Below, one piece after another: positions 20,905 through 33,186 of a stretch of DNA of 64,000 bases. Source of the DNA: Nematopogon swammerdamellus. Taxonomy: Eukaryota; Arthropoda; Insecta; Lepidoptera; Adelidae. Made by a program: the position numbers and the translations under genes. The stretch spans positions 13,911,891 to 13,975,890 of the forward strand of contig OX336349.1 of assembly GCA_946902875.1 (NCBI GenBank), given 5' to 3'. Below the pieces are notes generated by a model that was not told the origin of the DNA, made no database searches, and saw nothing but the letters and a program-made list of their open reading frames with translations. Positions within the stretch are counted from its first letter, which is position 1, and the number at the start of each line of letters is the position of its first letter.

Positions 20905-22499
20905 AGAGCTCCGAGACAAACCAGGCTGACAGAAACCTGTGTCTGTCTGTCCGTCCGTTCTTTGCCTGGTGTTTGAGCAGGCAGCGCGTGGGGGTGGGAC
21001 CCGCACGCCTGCAGCGTCCTTCTCTTCTCGTGATGCACACAAGAAGTTAATGTCTACAGAACCCTTGGTGTGTGTGTAGAATGCTTTTTATTCATATCAT
21101 AACCGAGATCATAACTTATTTGACGACAGAAGTCAAACCTTACGTTGTTTTTGTTCAGTTAATTCATTGTAGTGTAGTAATACACATACATATATTACAC
21201 ATGGACATTTCCAATCAATTTTTTTATTATTCGCCAATTAAAATTTATGTATTATTTATGTACATACCCGCAGGACTTTCACTGAAAGTGTAACTGTACC
21301 TGTAAGAAAACAATACACTCTTGTTTAGTAAATCATATTTTATTGACCGACAACTTTGTTTTACGAGAACCTTCATCTCTAAAAGAAAAATCCATTTTCT
21401 CCTATGTCTATTGACATACCTATATGTATTTACAAAAATCTAGTATTTTTTCCTCTCCCAAAAAAAATTCATTAAATACGCAAAATCCCAAAAAACTTAA
21501 TCTCTCCTCTCTCCTTTTAATTTTCTTGAAAGTGAAGTTGCATTTAAAAATGCAGATTAAAAGTGTTTCCTAGCTCGGTTTGTTGGCGTTAATCCTCGGA
21601 CGGACTACTGCATTTTTAAATGCACTTATCCAATCGGCTTGGAAATAGTAAGATAAAGGTTTAAGAGAACTGCATCACTGGTGCGGTACCAAGTCCGAAA
21701 TGGGACTTGGTGTAATGGGCTAGGTACTAAGGGTGTAAGTAAAAGGTGACGCAGGCTAAGTAAGATTCCATTAAAAATATTTCTTCCAGTCAATCAGTTT
21801 ACGTATAGATATTATATTGTATTCTTTGTTACATAGATACCATAGATAGATAGATATAACGTCACGCACGCTTGTTTCTCAATGGGGTAGGCAGATAGGT
21901 CGAAACGCCACGTTCCGCTATCCTGACACAATGACATGTCTGACGCCCTCATGTCCTTTATATTATCTTTAGAAGCAAACATAATAAAGTAAAGCCGCCC
22001 TCATTTGATTAACTCATTGTTTTCTTCTTAATATAACGTCAAGCTCGAACAATATGAAAGATAAAAGAGGGAAATATTCCGACAATCTCCCAGTCAATTG
22101 ACACATGATGAGGGCAAAATGGTCGCCATATTTGACTTCTTATTCCCGTCTCCGGATAGATCGTCTCGCACATCAGAATGACTAAACCCATCTCACAGTT
22201 TGATCCACACTGAGAACGACACTAATTCTGAGACGCAATGTTGAATGTATGGTAATGTTTTCTTGCGTTGACTTGTTTTGTTACTTTTCCTGGGGGGTAA
22301 TCTGACGAAAAACTGTTGCGTCTATAGACGTTCGAACTTGTTTTGAAAATTCTTTGATTCCTGATGCCTCAGTAAACCAATGTATTTATTAGTAACTGAC
22401 AATGGTAAGTTAATGGTTGGACTCCCGCTCAAACATAGCCAATTTCTACCTCGTAGATATCCACCATGAAATGCCATGCCTCCTACTGTCCATTCTTGA
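20905..22499. other. Unassigned sequence
   Basis: About 1.6 kb. A short palindromic TGCATTTAAAAATGCA occurs near 21540, with a related TGCATTTTTAAATGCA near 21610. No gene seen. Confidence 0.3.
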
Positions 22500-22600
22500 G
22501 TACTGCATTGTCAGCCCCTACACGTTTTCCACATCCCAAAGGTTATTTCCTAAAGAATGCCACAACGCATTGAACTCGCCTTTTATATAATGTTGTATAA
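22500..22600 (-). repeat. Dispersed repeat, pairs with 29715-29830
   Basis: CACATCCCAAAGGTTA, AAGAATGCCACAACGCATTG and GAACTCGCCTTTTA are the diverged complement of the block at 29715-29830. Confidence 0.4.
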
Positions 22601-23375
22601 TAAAGTACATTTTCATTCATTTCAAATGTCTGCCGGAAGGTGCGCTTTCATGAATACTTTAATAGTTGTATTTGTCTCCAGTTTTTATGGTAGCGAAATT
22701 AAATTGAAACACAACCTAAAGTATTATTTTCTCTTTAAAACTATTTTTAGTTTTCCGCCAAATATATGCTACTGATGTATGTATATAGGTATGCTACTCT
22801 ACTATTCTATGTTATGAACAACGTACGAACTGCCTCGTTCCTGCCACTACACATAACAAATTCTCAACACGATCTTCGAAACTATAAAATGTTTAATGGT
22901 GTGCAATATCTAAGGATGATCCACAGCTTGGTCGGGATGTACTAGCCGGTTGGATAAATTGACTTAATAAAACAAGATAATAGTTTTATTACAGCTGTTT
23001 ATATTATTAAAAAACTTACAGAAAAAAAAAACAAGACAGTATAATCAAACTAAAAACTAAATTAAAATAAAGAGCTCGTTCATTAGGACTGACGGTGACA
23101 CCAGTCCCAAGAACCGAAGCAGCGTTCCCCCGCTGAATGGCTAAGCTTATGTTTTGGGTGAGGGACGCTCTGCTTATGGAGGCCGACGCGACGGTCCCTC
23201 GGCCTCCATAAGAAATTTGCCCAAATATTTGCCAGTGTATTTTAGTTTATTTCTATGCTTGGATAGAATACGGATAAGCGCAACAAATGTCTCCCGATCC
23301 ATGTTCCAAAACCAATCCTATCAGACGACCAAACCACAGACCTTTCCCGAGAGTTAGGAGACCAAAAACCTGCCC
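22601..23375. other. Unassigned sequence with a 14-bp-stem hairpin
   Basis: CTTATGGAGGCCGA (23174-23187) and TCGGCCTCCATAAG (23200-23213) are perfect complements around a 12-bp loop. No coding signal. Confidence 0.35.
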
Positions 23376-23510
23376 CTGTACCGGCGTTACTCACTCGCCG
23401 ATGTGAGTACGAGAAACGATCTCACTCAACCAATCAGAAGGCGTTCAGTGAGGCATCCGGCCCGGCTATTGGTTGAAATATGCGAGTAGTTAGGGACAAT
23501 GCACTCACAG
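23376..23510 (+). repeat. Dispersed repeat, pairs with 25060-25200
   Basis: GTACCGGCGTTACTCACTCG and GGCTATTGGTTGAAAT align with 25060-25200 in the same orientation with many differences. Confidence 0.4.
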
Positions 23511-23699
23511 CTGAAGGCCCATGTGAAAGTGAAAATCCCATGACATTTTTAAAGAGCACCTAGGCATCATTGGCTGTGCCGATAAACTAAATGTGTATCG
23601 ACGTAGCCTGGTGACAGCGGATTGACAGATTATTGAGGAGCTATTCAATTTGTTTATGAGGCGTTTGATATGTCCTAGATTGACATGATCGGAAGACAC

Positions 23700-23975
23700 T
23701 AAAGATTTTGGAAGGAGACAAGATATACCATGAACGCCCCTTCGCATCGGAACCGCTGTCGCCAGTTTCCGATCGCACTCAATCACAATTCATACTTACA
23801 AACGTACGACCACATTCACACCAGCAATTTCTGGCCAAACCAATACGTTGCATCCACGTGCGCTCACGCACACATCGATAGTTAATATGGGCAAATCTCA
23901 CCATATTACGGTGTCACAGACACGCCTTCTTCGCATATCTACTCTCCCTCAAAAATCTTTTGGTTGGGCGACACA
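23700..23975 (+). repeat. Dispersed repeat, inverted copy at 52235-52495
   Basis: Long, well-conserved match in opposite orientation: GGAACCGCTGTCGCCAGTTT, CTCACGCACACATCGATAG, CTTCGCATATCTACTCTC. Family unknown. The sister copy retains a 96-codon frame, which is not intact here. Confidence 0.6.
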
Positions 23976-24419
23976 CACTTGACGGCAGACAATGACAAAC
24001 ATATTATTCTATGTTTTATTTTATGAATTCTACGATGGATCAGCGTTAGTTACACGTACAGCCATGTCGTGAAACAGACCAATATGTTCCCGTATGCAGA
24101 TAAACATCGACAAGTTGCGAGTCGGAATCCAGTGCGTTAGTCCGGATTCTCCGCTCCCAAGACATGAGTCGGAGACGTGAGTTATCGTCCGGACGTGTGT
24201 ATCGCTCCCGGGGGTTAAGGGCTCCGGTCTTGGTCAGTAGTGGTCGGATTATCGATATTAGGTGTCGATTGATTGATTAGCGAGGTCGATAGTACTGTGA
24301 GTTAGACATACATTTAAATAAGGGCTTTTTATTTGTGCCTATACGTGTATTCGTGCAACAGCATGGAAAACATGGCTTACTTCCATCTAGGGATTTCGTG
24401 ATCTAAGATCAGAGCTTCA

Positions 24420-24816
24420 GGCGATAATTTTGAGTGCACGCCTCTCGCTCCTCTCAAGTTCGCATCCCTTATTCCCTGCCACCCGTCCTATCCCCCATGA
24501 CTCGTCGCAGAGAGACTCAGCACCCTTTTGTTGTTGACATTGGGCTTTTGAGAACCCATCGGTTCTCTAAATCGTTTCTTTGTCGCACCGCTAGAGTGTG
24601 GAACTGTCTTCCGGCGAGTGTATTTCCAGAATCCTTTAACCTGGGTGTCTCCAAGCGTCGTATTAACGGGCTAGACAGCCTACCAACAGTCCGCAAATCT
24701 GCTGGCATGGCACCTAACTGAGCGTGGTTTCGCGAGGAGAGGTGATTTTGGCTCTGTCGACTGCACCATATTGGTCTCTCGGCACAGCCACCCATGCTGG
24801 TTCACATAAAAAAAAG
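24420..24816 (+). pseudogene. LINE-J ORF2 C-terminus and 3' UTR (Jockey/CR1-like)
   Basis: A 95-codon frame (24434-24721) carries SFLCRTARVWNCLPASVFPE followed by FNLGVSKRRIN and ends RKSAGMAPN. This is the C-terminal tail found after the reverse transcriptase in Jockey/CR1-type LINEs. The 3' UTR of about 95 bp ends GGTTCACATAAAAAAAA. No catalytic domain remains, so this is a 5'-truncated insertion. It is the longest of five copies in the window and the best for classifying the family. Confidence 0.75.
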
Positions 24817-25059
24817 AAGTTGGTTCAAATCGGTTTTCCATCATCGATGCACTATCGGCGTATATTGACACATTGCAAAACTAACAACTCGTTGATTCGT
24901 TGATTCCATTATAGTTTTGTTTCAAATTATTGTGTGTCCAGAATAATGTGGCCGAATTGCCGGAATGTCGAGGGTTATTTATAATCATTATTTGTATAAC
25001 ATTTACTTATTATCTTCTTTGACATCAATTCACTGAAGTATTAAATCCTAGCAGACAAC
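24817..25059. other. Unassigned sequence
   Basis: Nothing recognised. Confidence 0.3.
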
Positions 25060-25200
25060 GACCAGTCGGTGTACCGGTGTTACAAACACACCAAGGTGAG
25101 TATGAGAAATGGTAAATTTAAACCGTTCAGAAACGTTAGATAATGCACCCGATACGGCCATTGGTTGAAATCGACGATTATTAGTGTGAATGAGCGTGCG
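25060..25200 (+). repeat. Dispersed repeat, pairs with 23376-23510
   Basis: Diverged second copy: GTACCGGTGTTACAAACACA and GGCCATTGGTTGAAAT. Confidence 0.4.
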
Positions 25201-27639
25201 AGAGACTGCATCCTCTACCAAGAGTGCACATTATAACAAAAATCGACAAGTACCTATGAGAATCGACCACTATTAGACCTCGCGGCAAATCGGCCTTGGG
25301 AATGTTTTTATTAAAAAATATTTTGCCTTTTTCCCTGCGGACTCAGCTTTCTCCTCGGTGAGTGATTTAGGTGTTGAAAAACATTTAAATATCTATGAGA
25401 TACAACGAGTTTGACGCCAAGCTTACATAAACACAAATTATAAAACATGAAATTTTCCTTATTCATTAAAATTATGAAAGAAGAACGATTCCAGTTTCAA
25501 ATTTAATTGTGTTGCAACCACTTTTTATTACAGCTGAAAATTCCGAATTAAAAATTTTGAACTAGGACAATTTTATAAAACATCATTAGGTAACATTGTA
25601 TTTCTTATTGTTATCCCACTAGTCACTAGTGAAGTTATTTTGACAGTCAATATTAAATGAAATAATGTCAACTATTAACGTAATTTTAGCCTTTTTGTGG
25701 TTAATAACGGATTAGGTGGATTGAGAAAACCTATAGGTTTCACTACGACTATAATATATGGAAAAGGCTGAGTGTGGTGTGTCAAGGGCAGGAGAACGTA
25801 AAAACCTGCATGTTTGAATTATTCAAATTTTCCCACAGATAAAACCCATTTCAATCAGTACGAGTATCCTATCGAGACAGCTCAATATCTCCTATAAAAA
25901 TATATATTCCCAATGGTAACATCCGTACATCAGCCCGGCGCCATCTTGGAGAACTGGATTGTATTCGTAGCTGAAATCTCGCGCGGGCAAAGGCTATTAT
26001 AAAATATCCCGCAGGAATGCACGGGAAGACAAGACAAAGGAGCAACAGTTTTTTTTTTTGCTACGCGTAATAAAAAAAGTCTGGAATAAAATATTACCAT
26101 TCGGTAGTGGCAGGGTAAAGGTCGGGAGGGACCCTTTGTGTAAGGTTGGCAAAATAACTTCTCCCCGTTACGGTTTGCGTCAAGGAAAATGGCATGCTTG
26201 TATAAGTATTGTATTTTACTGCTGCTAATATAAAGAACATGTAACTTGTTTTCGCTGTTTAAATATACCTATTGCAGTTGAAAGAATGAACCCGTGAACA
26301 ATTATAGTAGGTGGAATCCTTTCTTATTTTAGAAATGAATTACACCTAACAACCTTATATTCGCTTACATGAAGAAAAAGCGGGCTTATCTCTTAAAGAA
26401 AGTTCTTCCAGTCATCCTTTGCATGTTTGAGACGTAAGTATGAATTGTATTATGTATTTACTAAAAGATTTGATTGTAAATTTCAAATAAAAATATTTTT
26501 ATGTAAATTGAGTTACTTATTTATTAGTAAACTTGCAAAATGTGTTACATTTTTCTTACGATTATATTCAGATATATTCATTCATGTTCAGAATGACAAG
26601 TTCAGAATTTCAGTTATTGGGCAATACAAAAACGAATATTTTTGCTTACCGTAGCGGGCCCTTTGGTCAATTTTCCTATGTTGCCCTTCAGTGCGCCAGT
26701 TGTTCAATAGGGACTTGCGACATAATAAATTCAGGAACTAACCGCCACCCAGGCACCGGACGTTTCTTTCATTCTAGTCTTTCACGAACATTCAATAGGG
26801 CTGGCTTTTGATTTTTACCTCATTGGAGTGAAAATAAAATTGTTTACTTTCTCCGTGAATATAATTTTTTCACTACTATTCAATAAATTTTTTAAAGAGA
26901 TTCAAATTAATAACACTTCCGGATCTCGTTAACGTCTTAACGTTTAACGAAAAACAGATTTTTGCTATTTTAGTCGATTTGAGGAACACCTCTAGTGAGA
27001 GCCAGAACAAGGCCGATTTTTATACACTTGTACTATGGCCGCATTTTTCGAATTCTAGCGAAGGCCAGGCCGTAGGCCGAGCTTTGTAAATTTGTTCGGT
27101 GTCCGCCATTGCAGTTAGCTAATAAGGAAGAACATTTGGTTTGGAGTGTATTACTAAAATATTACTACTAAGTTGTATTAGTTTTGAGAACCGCCGGATT
27201 CCACTGTTGTTTATTGATCATTCATATGGCAGTAAAACTGCACTCGAACTTGTCACAATTTGATCCGTTTTGATTACACCCATGAAGTAGAAACGGCAAG
27301 AAACTTCGCAGTGTATTATTTTCATACATAAATTATCACAAGTGCTTTAGTGACTAGCCACATAATAACATCGCCTAAAGTATATCGAAAACACAGCTTG
27401 AGACACTTGATTAATTGAAACAAAAGGTATTCACCAGATAAAATCAAGAATTATCGACAGGTTTAGGTGTCTAGAAATAGATACTAGTTGTTTGTAGACA
27501 CCCCTTCACCACATCATGTAGGATCCCACAGGTTCTAATTCAATTATAAAATATCTTACCATTTATTCCTCTGAATATGATTAATCGAATCTCGTCTAAA
27601 TGGTTTTTCGATGGGCGGAACTCCCTAAACAGTAAACCC
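25201..27639. other. Unassigned AT-rich sequence
   Basis: About 2.4 kb with only short frames. A GGGCTTATC...TTCTTCCAGTCATCCTTTG block at 26380-26430 resembles the LINE 3'-UTR repeat at 8360-8530. No exon-like segment recognised. Confidence 0.3.
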
Positions 27640-28790
27640 CATGGTATCATCACCATACATCGGAATCCGCGGGGCACGAATGATTCAAGGTTGTTTAGTG
27701 ATGGGACAATGTATCCACAAATATCGAAAATCGATCGTTATTTTAGAATAATATGGAATAATGTCGATTATTAAAACTAAGAGTATTTCTATAGAAAATA
27801 AAATATAATAAACAAATGTTGTATTTACTTTGTAGGTACAATACAAATCTGTTCAAACCACAATATTAGTTTTATTGGTATGGAATAGAAAGAATTTGAT
27901 TTTTTTTACCAACTTACACGTGTTACATCATAATGATATTGAAGACTTTTTTGTTACTGTTATGAAACTGAATCGATTAGGCTATAAAAATCAACCACCT
28001 ATTTTTTTATTTAAACACATAAAAAAATATTTTACATAAAAAAAGGCCAAGGTCCAAAAAAATAGGTTTACAAAATTAGTTCATAGTACGCTAAGGGGTG
28101 GTTCTGTATCGGAAATAGATCACTTTTGAAGAACAAAGAATTTTTTTTTTACAAAAAAATTTTTTTTATTGTTAAATGTAAAAAAAAAAAATTTCTTAAT
28201 CGTTTCGGTTTCATGCCAGGAACAAAAAAGTATTCCAACACGTATATCTCTTTCTTTCAGAAATTGTGAAAAACCACAATTTTAGTTTTATCAGTATGGA
28301 ATAGAAAGAATTAAATTTTTTTTACCAACTTACACGTGTTACATCATAATGGTCATGAAGACTTTTTTGTTACTGTTATGAAACTGAATCGATTAGGTTA
28401 TAAAAATCAACCACCTATTTTTATATTTAAATACCTACATAAAAAAAATTTTTACTTAAAAAAAACCCAAGGTCCAAAAAATTTTATATAGGTTTTACTC
28501 CCTATATGATACAGAACCCCCCCTTAGCGTACTATGAACTAATTTTGAAAGACCTTATATAAATATGTATTATATTTACTTAATCGTTACCATAAAGTAT
28601 ACATGTTTATATAAGTACTGTATATAAGTATATAAGTATTCAGGTCTGAAATATGACATGAATAAAATATAATAAACAAATAAATATGAGTATCGATAAC
28701 AGTGTCGATTGTTTATTGATCGCCGTAGTCAATCCCTAACAAGGTCGTATTCCTGCCCCGCGGATTCCGATGTCTGGAATCATCACCTAT
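27640..28790. mobile_element. Composite region with diverged inverted ends around MITE-A
   Basis: CATCGGAATCCGCGGGGC at 27658-27676 is mirrored by GCCCCGCGGATTCCGATG at 28755-28773, and similarity continues loosely for ~60 bp. The inverted ends enclose the MITE-A copies, suggesting an older element split by them. Confidence 0.4.
27855..28560. mobile_element. MITE family A, one and a half copies in tandem
   Basis: A full unit runs from about 28065 (AAAATTAGTTCATAGTACGC) to 28560, in opposite orientation to the copy at 83-572. A half unit in the same orientation precedes it (27861-28060), repeating AACTGAATCGATTAGGCTAT and ACTTTTTTGTTACTGTTATG. The result is a partial tandem array. Confidence 0.65.
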
Positions 28791-29274
28791 AAAGTATGTA
28801 TGTAGTTGGCGTGCAATTACAATACAATGGTAAAAATGTGTCAAGAATTTTGGTTTCAACTTCTTCTAAGTGATTATAGTATGAGAAGAAAATATATGAT
28901 TTTACCAAAATGGCGACAGTGGCGGTTAGTAATCGGATGGCGTTCGAAAAATTACGCCCAGATTAGCATGTCACATAATAATAACGTACGCATTAACCCA
29001 TTATTTCAGGCTTTAAACGTACATTTACGGAATAATACACAATTTTCACTAGGCACTGGCCTCAGTAGAGTATTTTGCAGCTAAAATTACACACCACGAT
29101 CACGCGATATTCCTTCCTTAATGACGCAGCTCTGCCCGAGGGTACAGTATGAATAGGCTGGCTTCAAATTTGTGATAAAGTTTTGGCGTTAAATTTAACG
29201 CTTGACATAGTTTGTCCTACCGGCAATATGATTGGACGTAAAAACCTCCTGTAGGACAAAGAGATTTTCACTTG
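28791..29274. other. Unassigned sequence
   Basis: A 92-codon frame at 28806-29084 has no recognisable motif. Treated as chance. Confidence 0.3.
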
Positions 29275-29640
29275 TTAAGGTTCTGTAACTCAAAAGAGGA
29301 AAAACGAAACCCTCATAGGATCACTCTCGTTCCTGTCTGTTTGTCTGTTCATCTGTCACAACTTATTTTCTCCGAATCTACTGGACGAAAAAAGTTGAAA
29401 TTTGGTACATATATGTATAGAGTTTAATGACCTAATCACGGATATAAAAAAAAAAAAAAAAATTATTGTGTTCTCCATACGTTTATAAGGTATAAAGGTA
29501 AGGCATTTTGGAAAATGTATGAAGAGCTCAATTTTTTTTTTAGTTTCGCCACCTTTTTTCTTGGAGTCTACTTAGTTTTTGATGCAGGTTAACCTCATGA
29601 AATGGCCTGCATAGTAAAAAAATACCCTTTATACTTTTAT
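29275..29640 (+). repeat. GTCT-microsatellite repeat, second type
   Basis: TAGGATCACTCTCGTTCCTGTC and a short (GTCT)n run, then TTGAAATTTGGTACATATAT. A related copy lies at 34180-34345 (GGGATCACTCTGGTCTC). A repeat type distinct from the GGCCAAGTGCG family. Confidence 0.45.
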
Positions 29641-29714
29641 ACACAAACATACCTATTACACGGGCGCCAAATATTGAATTTTACAAATAAGTAGTATGTA
29701 TGTATATATTCCTT

Positions 29715-29830
29715 CTTGAACACCAATTTATACAAAGTAGGCACAACAGGCGAGCTTAATGTCGTGAGGCATTCTACTTTAACTAACCTTTGGGATGTGG
29801 GAGAAGTACCTATATGCAGGTGAACAAGAA
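29715..29830 (+). repeat. Dispersed repeat, pairs with 22500-22600
   Basis: AGGCGAGCTTAATGTCGTGA, GGCATTCTACTTTAAC and CCTTTGGGATGTGG. Possibly part of a LINE 3' end. Confidence 0.4.
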
Positions 29831-30009
29831 TAGTTTGTGGCAATGCAAATATATTAACCAGTAAAGAAATATGATAAACTACAAACGAATACTACATAAA
29901 TACTTTAATACGCATATATTATTATGTAAATCTTACCGACTTACAGTAATCAGTGGTACTCCTGTTCAACACCATCAACTGAATGACAAGAGAGAGAGAG
30001 AAGAGGGGA

Positions 30010-30343
30010 GTAAATACATACATATCACACACGCTGAATCCCGACAATCGCGATAAGCAGAGTAATCGGTGTTGTCCTGCAAGAACTCTGGTAAATTACA
30101 GCACAACACCGACCACCACGTTTCGCAAAGTATTCGAACAAGATTCAATCGATCAAGCAGCAAGTAAGGCACGAAGACCCACCTGCTGCATGACTCGGTG
30201 GAAGTACCATGCCAAGGTGAGAGGTGGCGATCCTGTCGCCCTTTAGCACGGCATCTTGTCCTTATACCTTAGTCGCCTTTTACGACATGCATGGGGAGAG
30301 ATACAGTGGGGCTATTCTTTTCAAGTACCGGCCCTACACGGTA
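30010..30343 (-). repeat. 330-bp repeat (family C), full copy
   Basis: Complement matches the copies at 33747-34091 and 34471-34809 from GGGGCTATTCTTTT at the outer end through GTCGCC, GCAGCAAGTAAGGCACGAAG and the GGTGTTGT block to an ATGT-type tail. Noncoding. A one-sided simple-repeat tail suggests a SINE or a LINE 3' end. Confidence 0.7.
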
Positions 30344-30624
30344 AGAGGGGATGTGCAATGTAAATGTATTTACTTCAGGAAGAATAGGACAATATACGTA
30401 CATTCATAGACGTAGTGAAGCGTAAATGCACGGGCTGATTGTTCCAGAGGCGAGCTGTTTGTACTGTGAAAGAGTCCGTGTGTGTAATACGAACTTGAGT
30501 GAGCCGGTATTGCTAAGAGTAAGTTGTCAGCAGATCTTAAAGCCAGACCATGAGAAGAAAGAAATTCAAACCGTTAGGTCCTGAAATATTTGGGAGCAGC
30601 AGGATCAGGATATAGTGGAGCAGG
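30344..30624. other. Unassigned sequence
   Basis: Nothing recognised. Confidence 0.3.
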
Positions 30625-30830
30625 ATTTTTGTAAACCAACATGGGTGGCTGTGTCGAGTGACCAATGGTACAGTCGACACAGCCAAAAACACCAATCCTC
30701 GCGAAACCATGCTAAGTGAGACGCCATGCCAGCAGATTTGCGGACTGTTGCTAGGCTGTCTAGCCCGTTATACGATGCTTGAAGACAATAGGATTCGGGA
30801 AACTCACTCGCCGGAAGACAGTTATAGTAC
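30625..30830 (-). mobile_element. LINE-J 3' end fragment
   Basis: Poly(T), ACCAACATGGGTGGCTGTG, then complement of RKSAGMAPN and of the FNLG region up to ACTCGCCGGAAGACAG, where it is truncated. Confidence 0.7.
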
Positions 30831-31077
30831 AGGATAGTACATAGATAGAGAAAAGATAGGAATATAAAAATAAAAGTTAGTATGTATGCTTGACTACCGG
30901 CTATCCAATTTAACAGATAGGAAACTGCTCATCGGATCAGATAATAGCCACAATACATCTACTGTACGCATAGCTGCGGGAGTAAGCTATTTTAAATATC
31001 AGGGTAAAAATAAACCAGTAGTTTACATTCTTCCGCTATTATTAAAATGTGCCTCGCGCAAGCTCTGACATTTCGAT

Positions 31078-31284
31078 ATGTCCAGCAATCCCCGCGGCGG
31101 CGGCGTCTGCCGCATCAAAGAAAACAACACAATTTTGTGTGTGGCCAACAAGCAATTCAACGAGAGCAAAGTTTTAATCACCCGACCGCAGGGCCTCGTG
31201 GGACCGCGAGAATATATAGCACCAAATAATACCTTAAATCTTATAGTAAACTCACGCGCGGTAACCCTAGACCTAAACCATTGA
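31078..31284 (+). CDS. Unrecognised 68-codon open frame (doubtful)
   Basis: An ATG-initiated frame whose first ~45 codons use mostly C/G third positions (CCC, CGC, GGC, GTC, TGC, ATC, AAC), unlike the AT-rich surroundings; the last ~20 codons lose this bias. The protein has no motif that I recognise, no signal peptide and no membrane segment. It could be an exon fragment, a piece of a processed or mobile gene, or chance in a GC-rich patch. No splice context is convincing. Confidence 0.15.
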   Translation: MSSNPRGGGVCRIKENNTILCVANKQFNESKVLITRPQGLVGPREYIAPNNTLNLIVNSRAVTLDLNH

Positions 31285-31439
31285 TATAAGGTACCTATAT
31301 TCTACAATAGAGGGTTGACAACTAGTTGTGACACTCAGTTGATATGAATTTCATAGTTGTGTCATGGGGAGTAAATTGGCAAATGAATTCCCTATGGCAC
31401 AACTAGTTGTGCCACTCAGTTTGTCCACGGGGAATTCCT

Positions 31440-31610
31440 CGTTGAAACGGCTATGTAAATAGTATTCGTGTTTTCTGCCCAGTTCAGTGTAGCCGGCACG
31501 ACCGAAGGGAAGCACTGACATGGCACCTAGTTCACAAATGTGTTATGGGATGCCATCACAGATGTAGTAGGTGATGTAGCCAACCGTGTCAGTTTCCATA
31601 AAAAAAAAAA
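31440..31610 (+). mobile_element. SINE-1, 3' fragment
   Basis: GAAACGGCTATGTAAATAGT through CAGTTTCCATAAAAAAAAAA. Head and central domain are missing. Confidence 0.8.
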
Positions 31611-31849
31611 CTTATCGCATGAGAGACATGCGTGCAGGCATGACAGAGGCACATGCCAATAGGCAAAATATTAAAATTAAAATAAATTATAAAATGATCA
31701 AAATTCTTGAAAATTCAGACGAAATTCTTGAAAATTCATAACGAATGATCACTTACAAACAAACATGTGAAAGAACATAAAACACACATCAAATAAATTC
31801 CACGAGAAGTACCAGCAGGCTAGGAAGTACATCCATCGCGATTGCCTCC

Positions 31850-32158
31850 CTCACAAGGAGCCAGAATGTTCCCTCAACGAGGTAGAGCAAATATTTTACT
31901 TGGATAGAGACTCAAGTGGCGCCCTTGTGGCGAGAGGCTCGTCGCGAAGGCGGGAGGCCTATCTACCTACGATATGTTATGCCTGCTGTGTTGCTACCGG
32001 TGCGAAGTTGGTTCGAGGTCGCCCCAGATCTTAATGTTACGTTCCGCGTTGACTGCGCCAACATTCGGGATCTCCGCACAAACCTGGTTGCCGTCTATCA
32101 TGACCTTGAGACGGCAAAAACGCACCTACAATTCCTAACGGAGATTCAGATGTGCTAG
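31850..32158 (+). pseudogene. Jockey-group LINE fragment: ORF1/ORF2 junction and endonuclease N-terminus
   Basis: A frame ending at 32158 reads CANIRDLRTNLVAVYHDLET followed by LQFLTEIQ, matching the conserved N-terminus of AP endonucleases in Jockey/CR1-type LINEs (N-I-R-G-L-R-S-N-L, then FLTET). A stop follows the first ~45 endonuclease residues. Upstream, a second frame has no recognised domain. No reverse transcriptase follows, so this is an internal relic. It may belong to the same family as the LINE-J 3' ends, but nothing links them directly. Confidence 0.55.
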
Positions 32159-33186
32159 TCTCGTTCAATATTTTTATATATAGCTGTTAATGAAAATATT
32201 GAACTTGTAAAACATATATTGAGATACTGATTACATATGTGAACCGTCAGTATTATTGATAGTAGTACTGACAAAACAATGTATTGTGAAGATCATGTAG
32301 TGTTCGATATAAGCCTGGGAGAAATTCGCAGTTCAGTATTACACTTTTCAGAAATATTTGCATATTAAAATACAAAACTTGACTATGAGAGTATTGTTGA
32401 AAGTTATCTATAAAGGTAAGCTCTTTCTAAAAGTGTCACTCTGAAGTTAGTCGATCACTGTCAACTCTCTGCGCAACATCTCTACGCTAGAAGCTAATAA
32501 GTAATCTAACTTCACGCATATACAGTTTGTATGGCACGAGTGTACAAGTTTAGCCACAAGAGCTTAGAAGATTTGATATGACAATACGGCTGGGTTGATC
32601 TTTATTTAATAACGCGAAATTGCTTTCATATATTATTTTCAAATAGTAGAAATAATTTTATTGTATTATATTAAATTGTAATTTTAGTTTGTATTAGATA
32701 CCTAGTTTGTTTTGTATTTTCATTAACTGTGTAAATATGTTTTAAAAAATGTTTTGATTCCATGTAAATATATTAATTATAAATTAAAAGAAAAAAACCA
32801 AATGAGCGCTACAAAATATTGACCAATATAGAATCCATTACAATAAAAAAACTTATAAGCGAACATAAAATCGTGGAGCGCTTACAGATTTTGCGAATTA
32901 TATGTACGCAGGTATGTAAAATTGTGTTGCACACAATATTTTGTCTTTCTGTATCTCTACGGATTTACTGATCTGAAGAATAAACCTAAATAGGGGGTTC
33001 TGTCAGAGACTTCAGTCAAATATAATGGAAAATTGTCGCAACAAGGCAAACACATTTTTTCGCCCGTACACCAAAGTTATATGAATTTCATTACTCGATT
33101 TAGCATTCGCACGCACGTAACCAAAGAGTGCAAAACGATATAAGACTGTTGTGATAATTGCTTAGCATCTACCGACTCAAACTAAA
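32159..33186. other. Unassigned AT-rich sequence
   Basis: About 1 kb without open frames or recognised repeats. Confidence 0.3.

Noticed and set aside
21840..21960. Copy of a common moth repeat containing GGGGTAGGCAGA
   Set aside because: Only a short match to a remembered motif and no second copy in the window.
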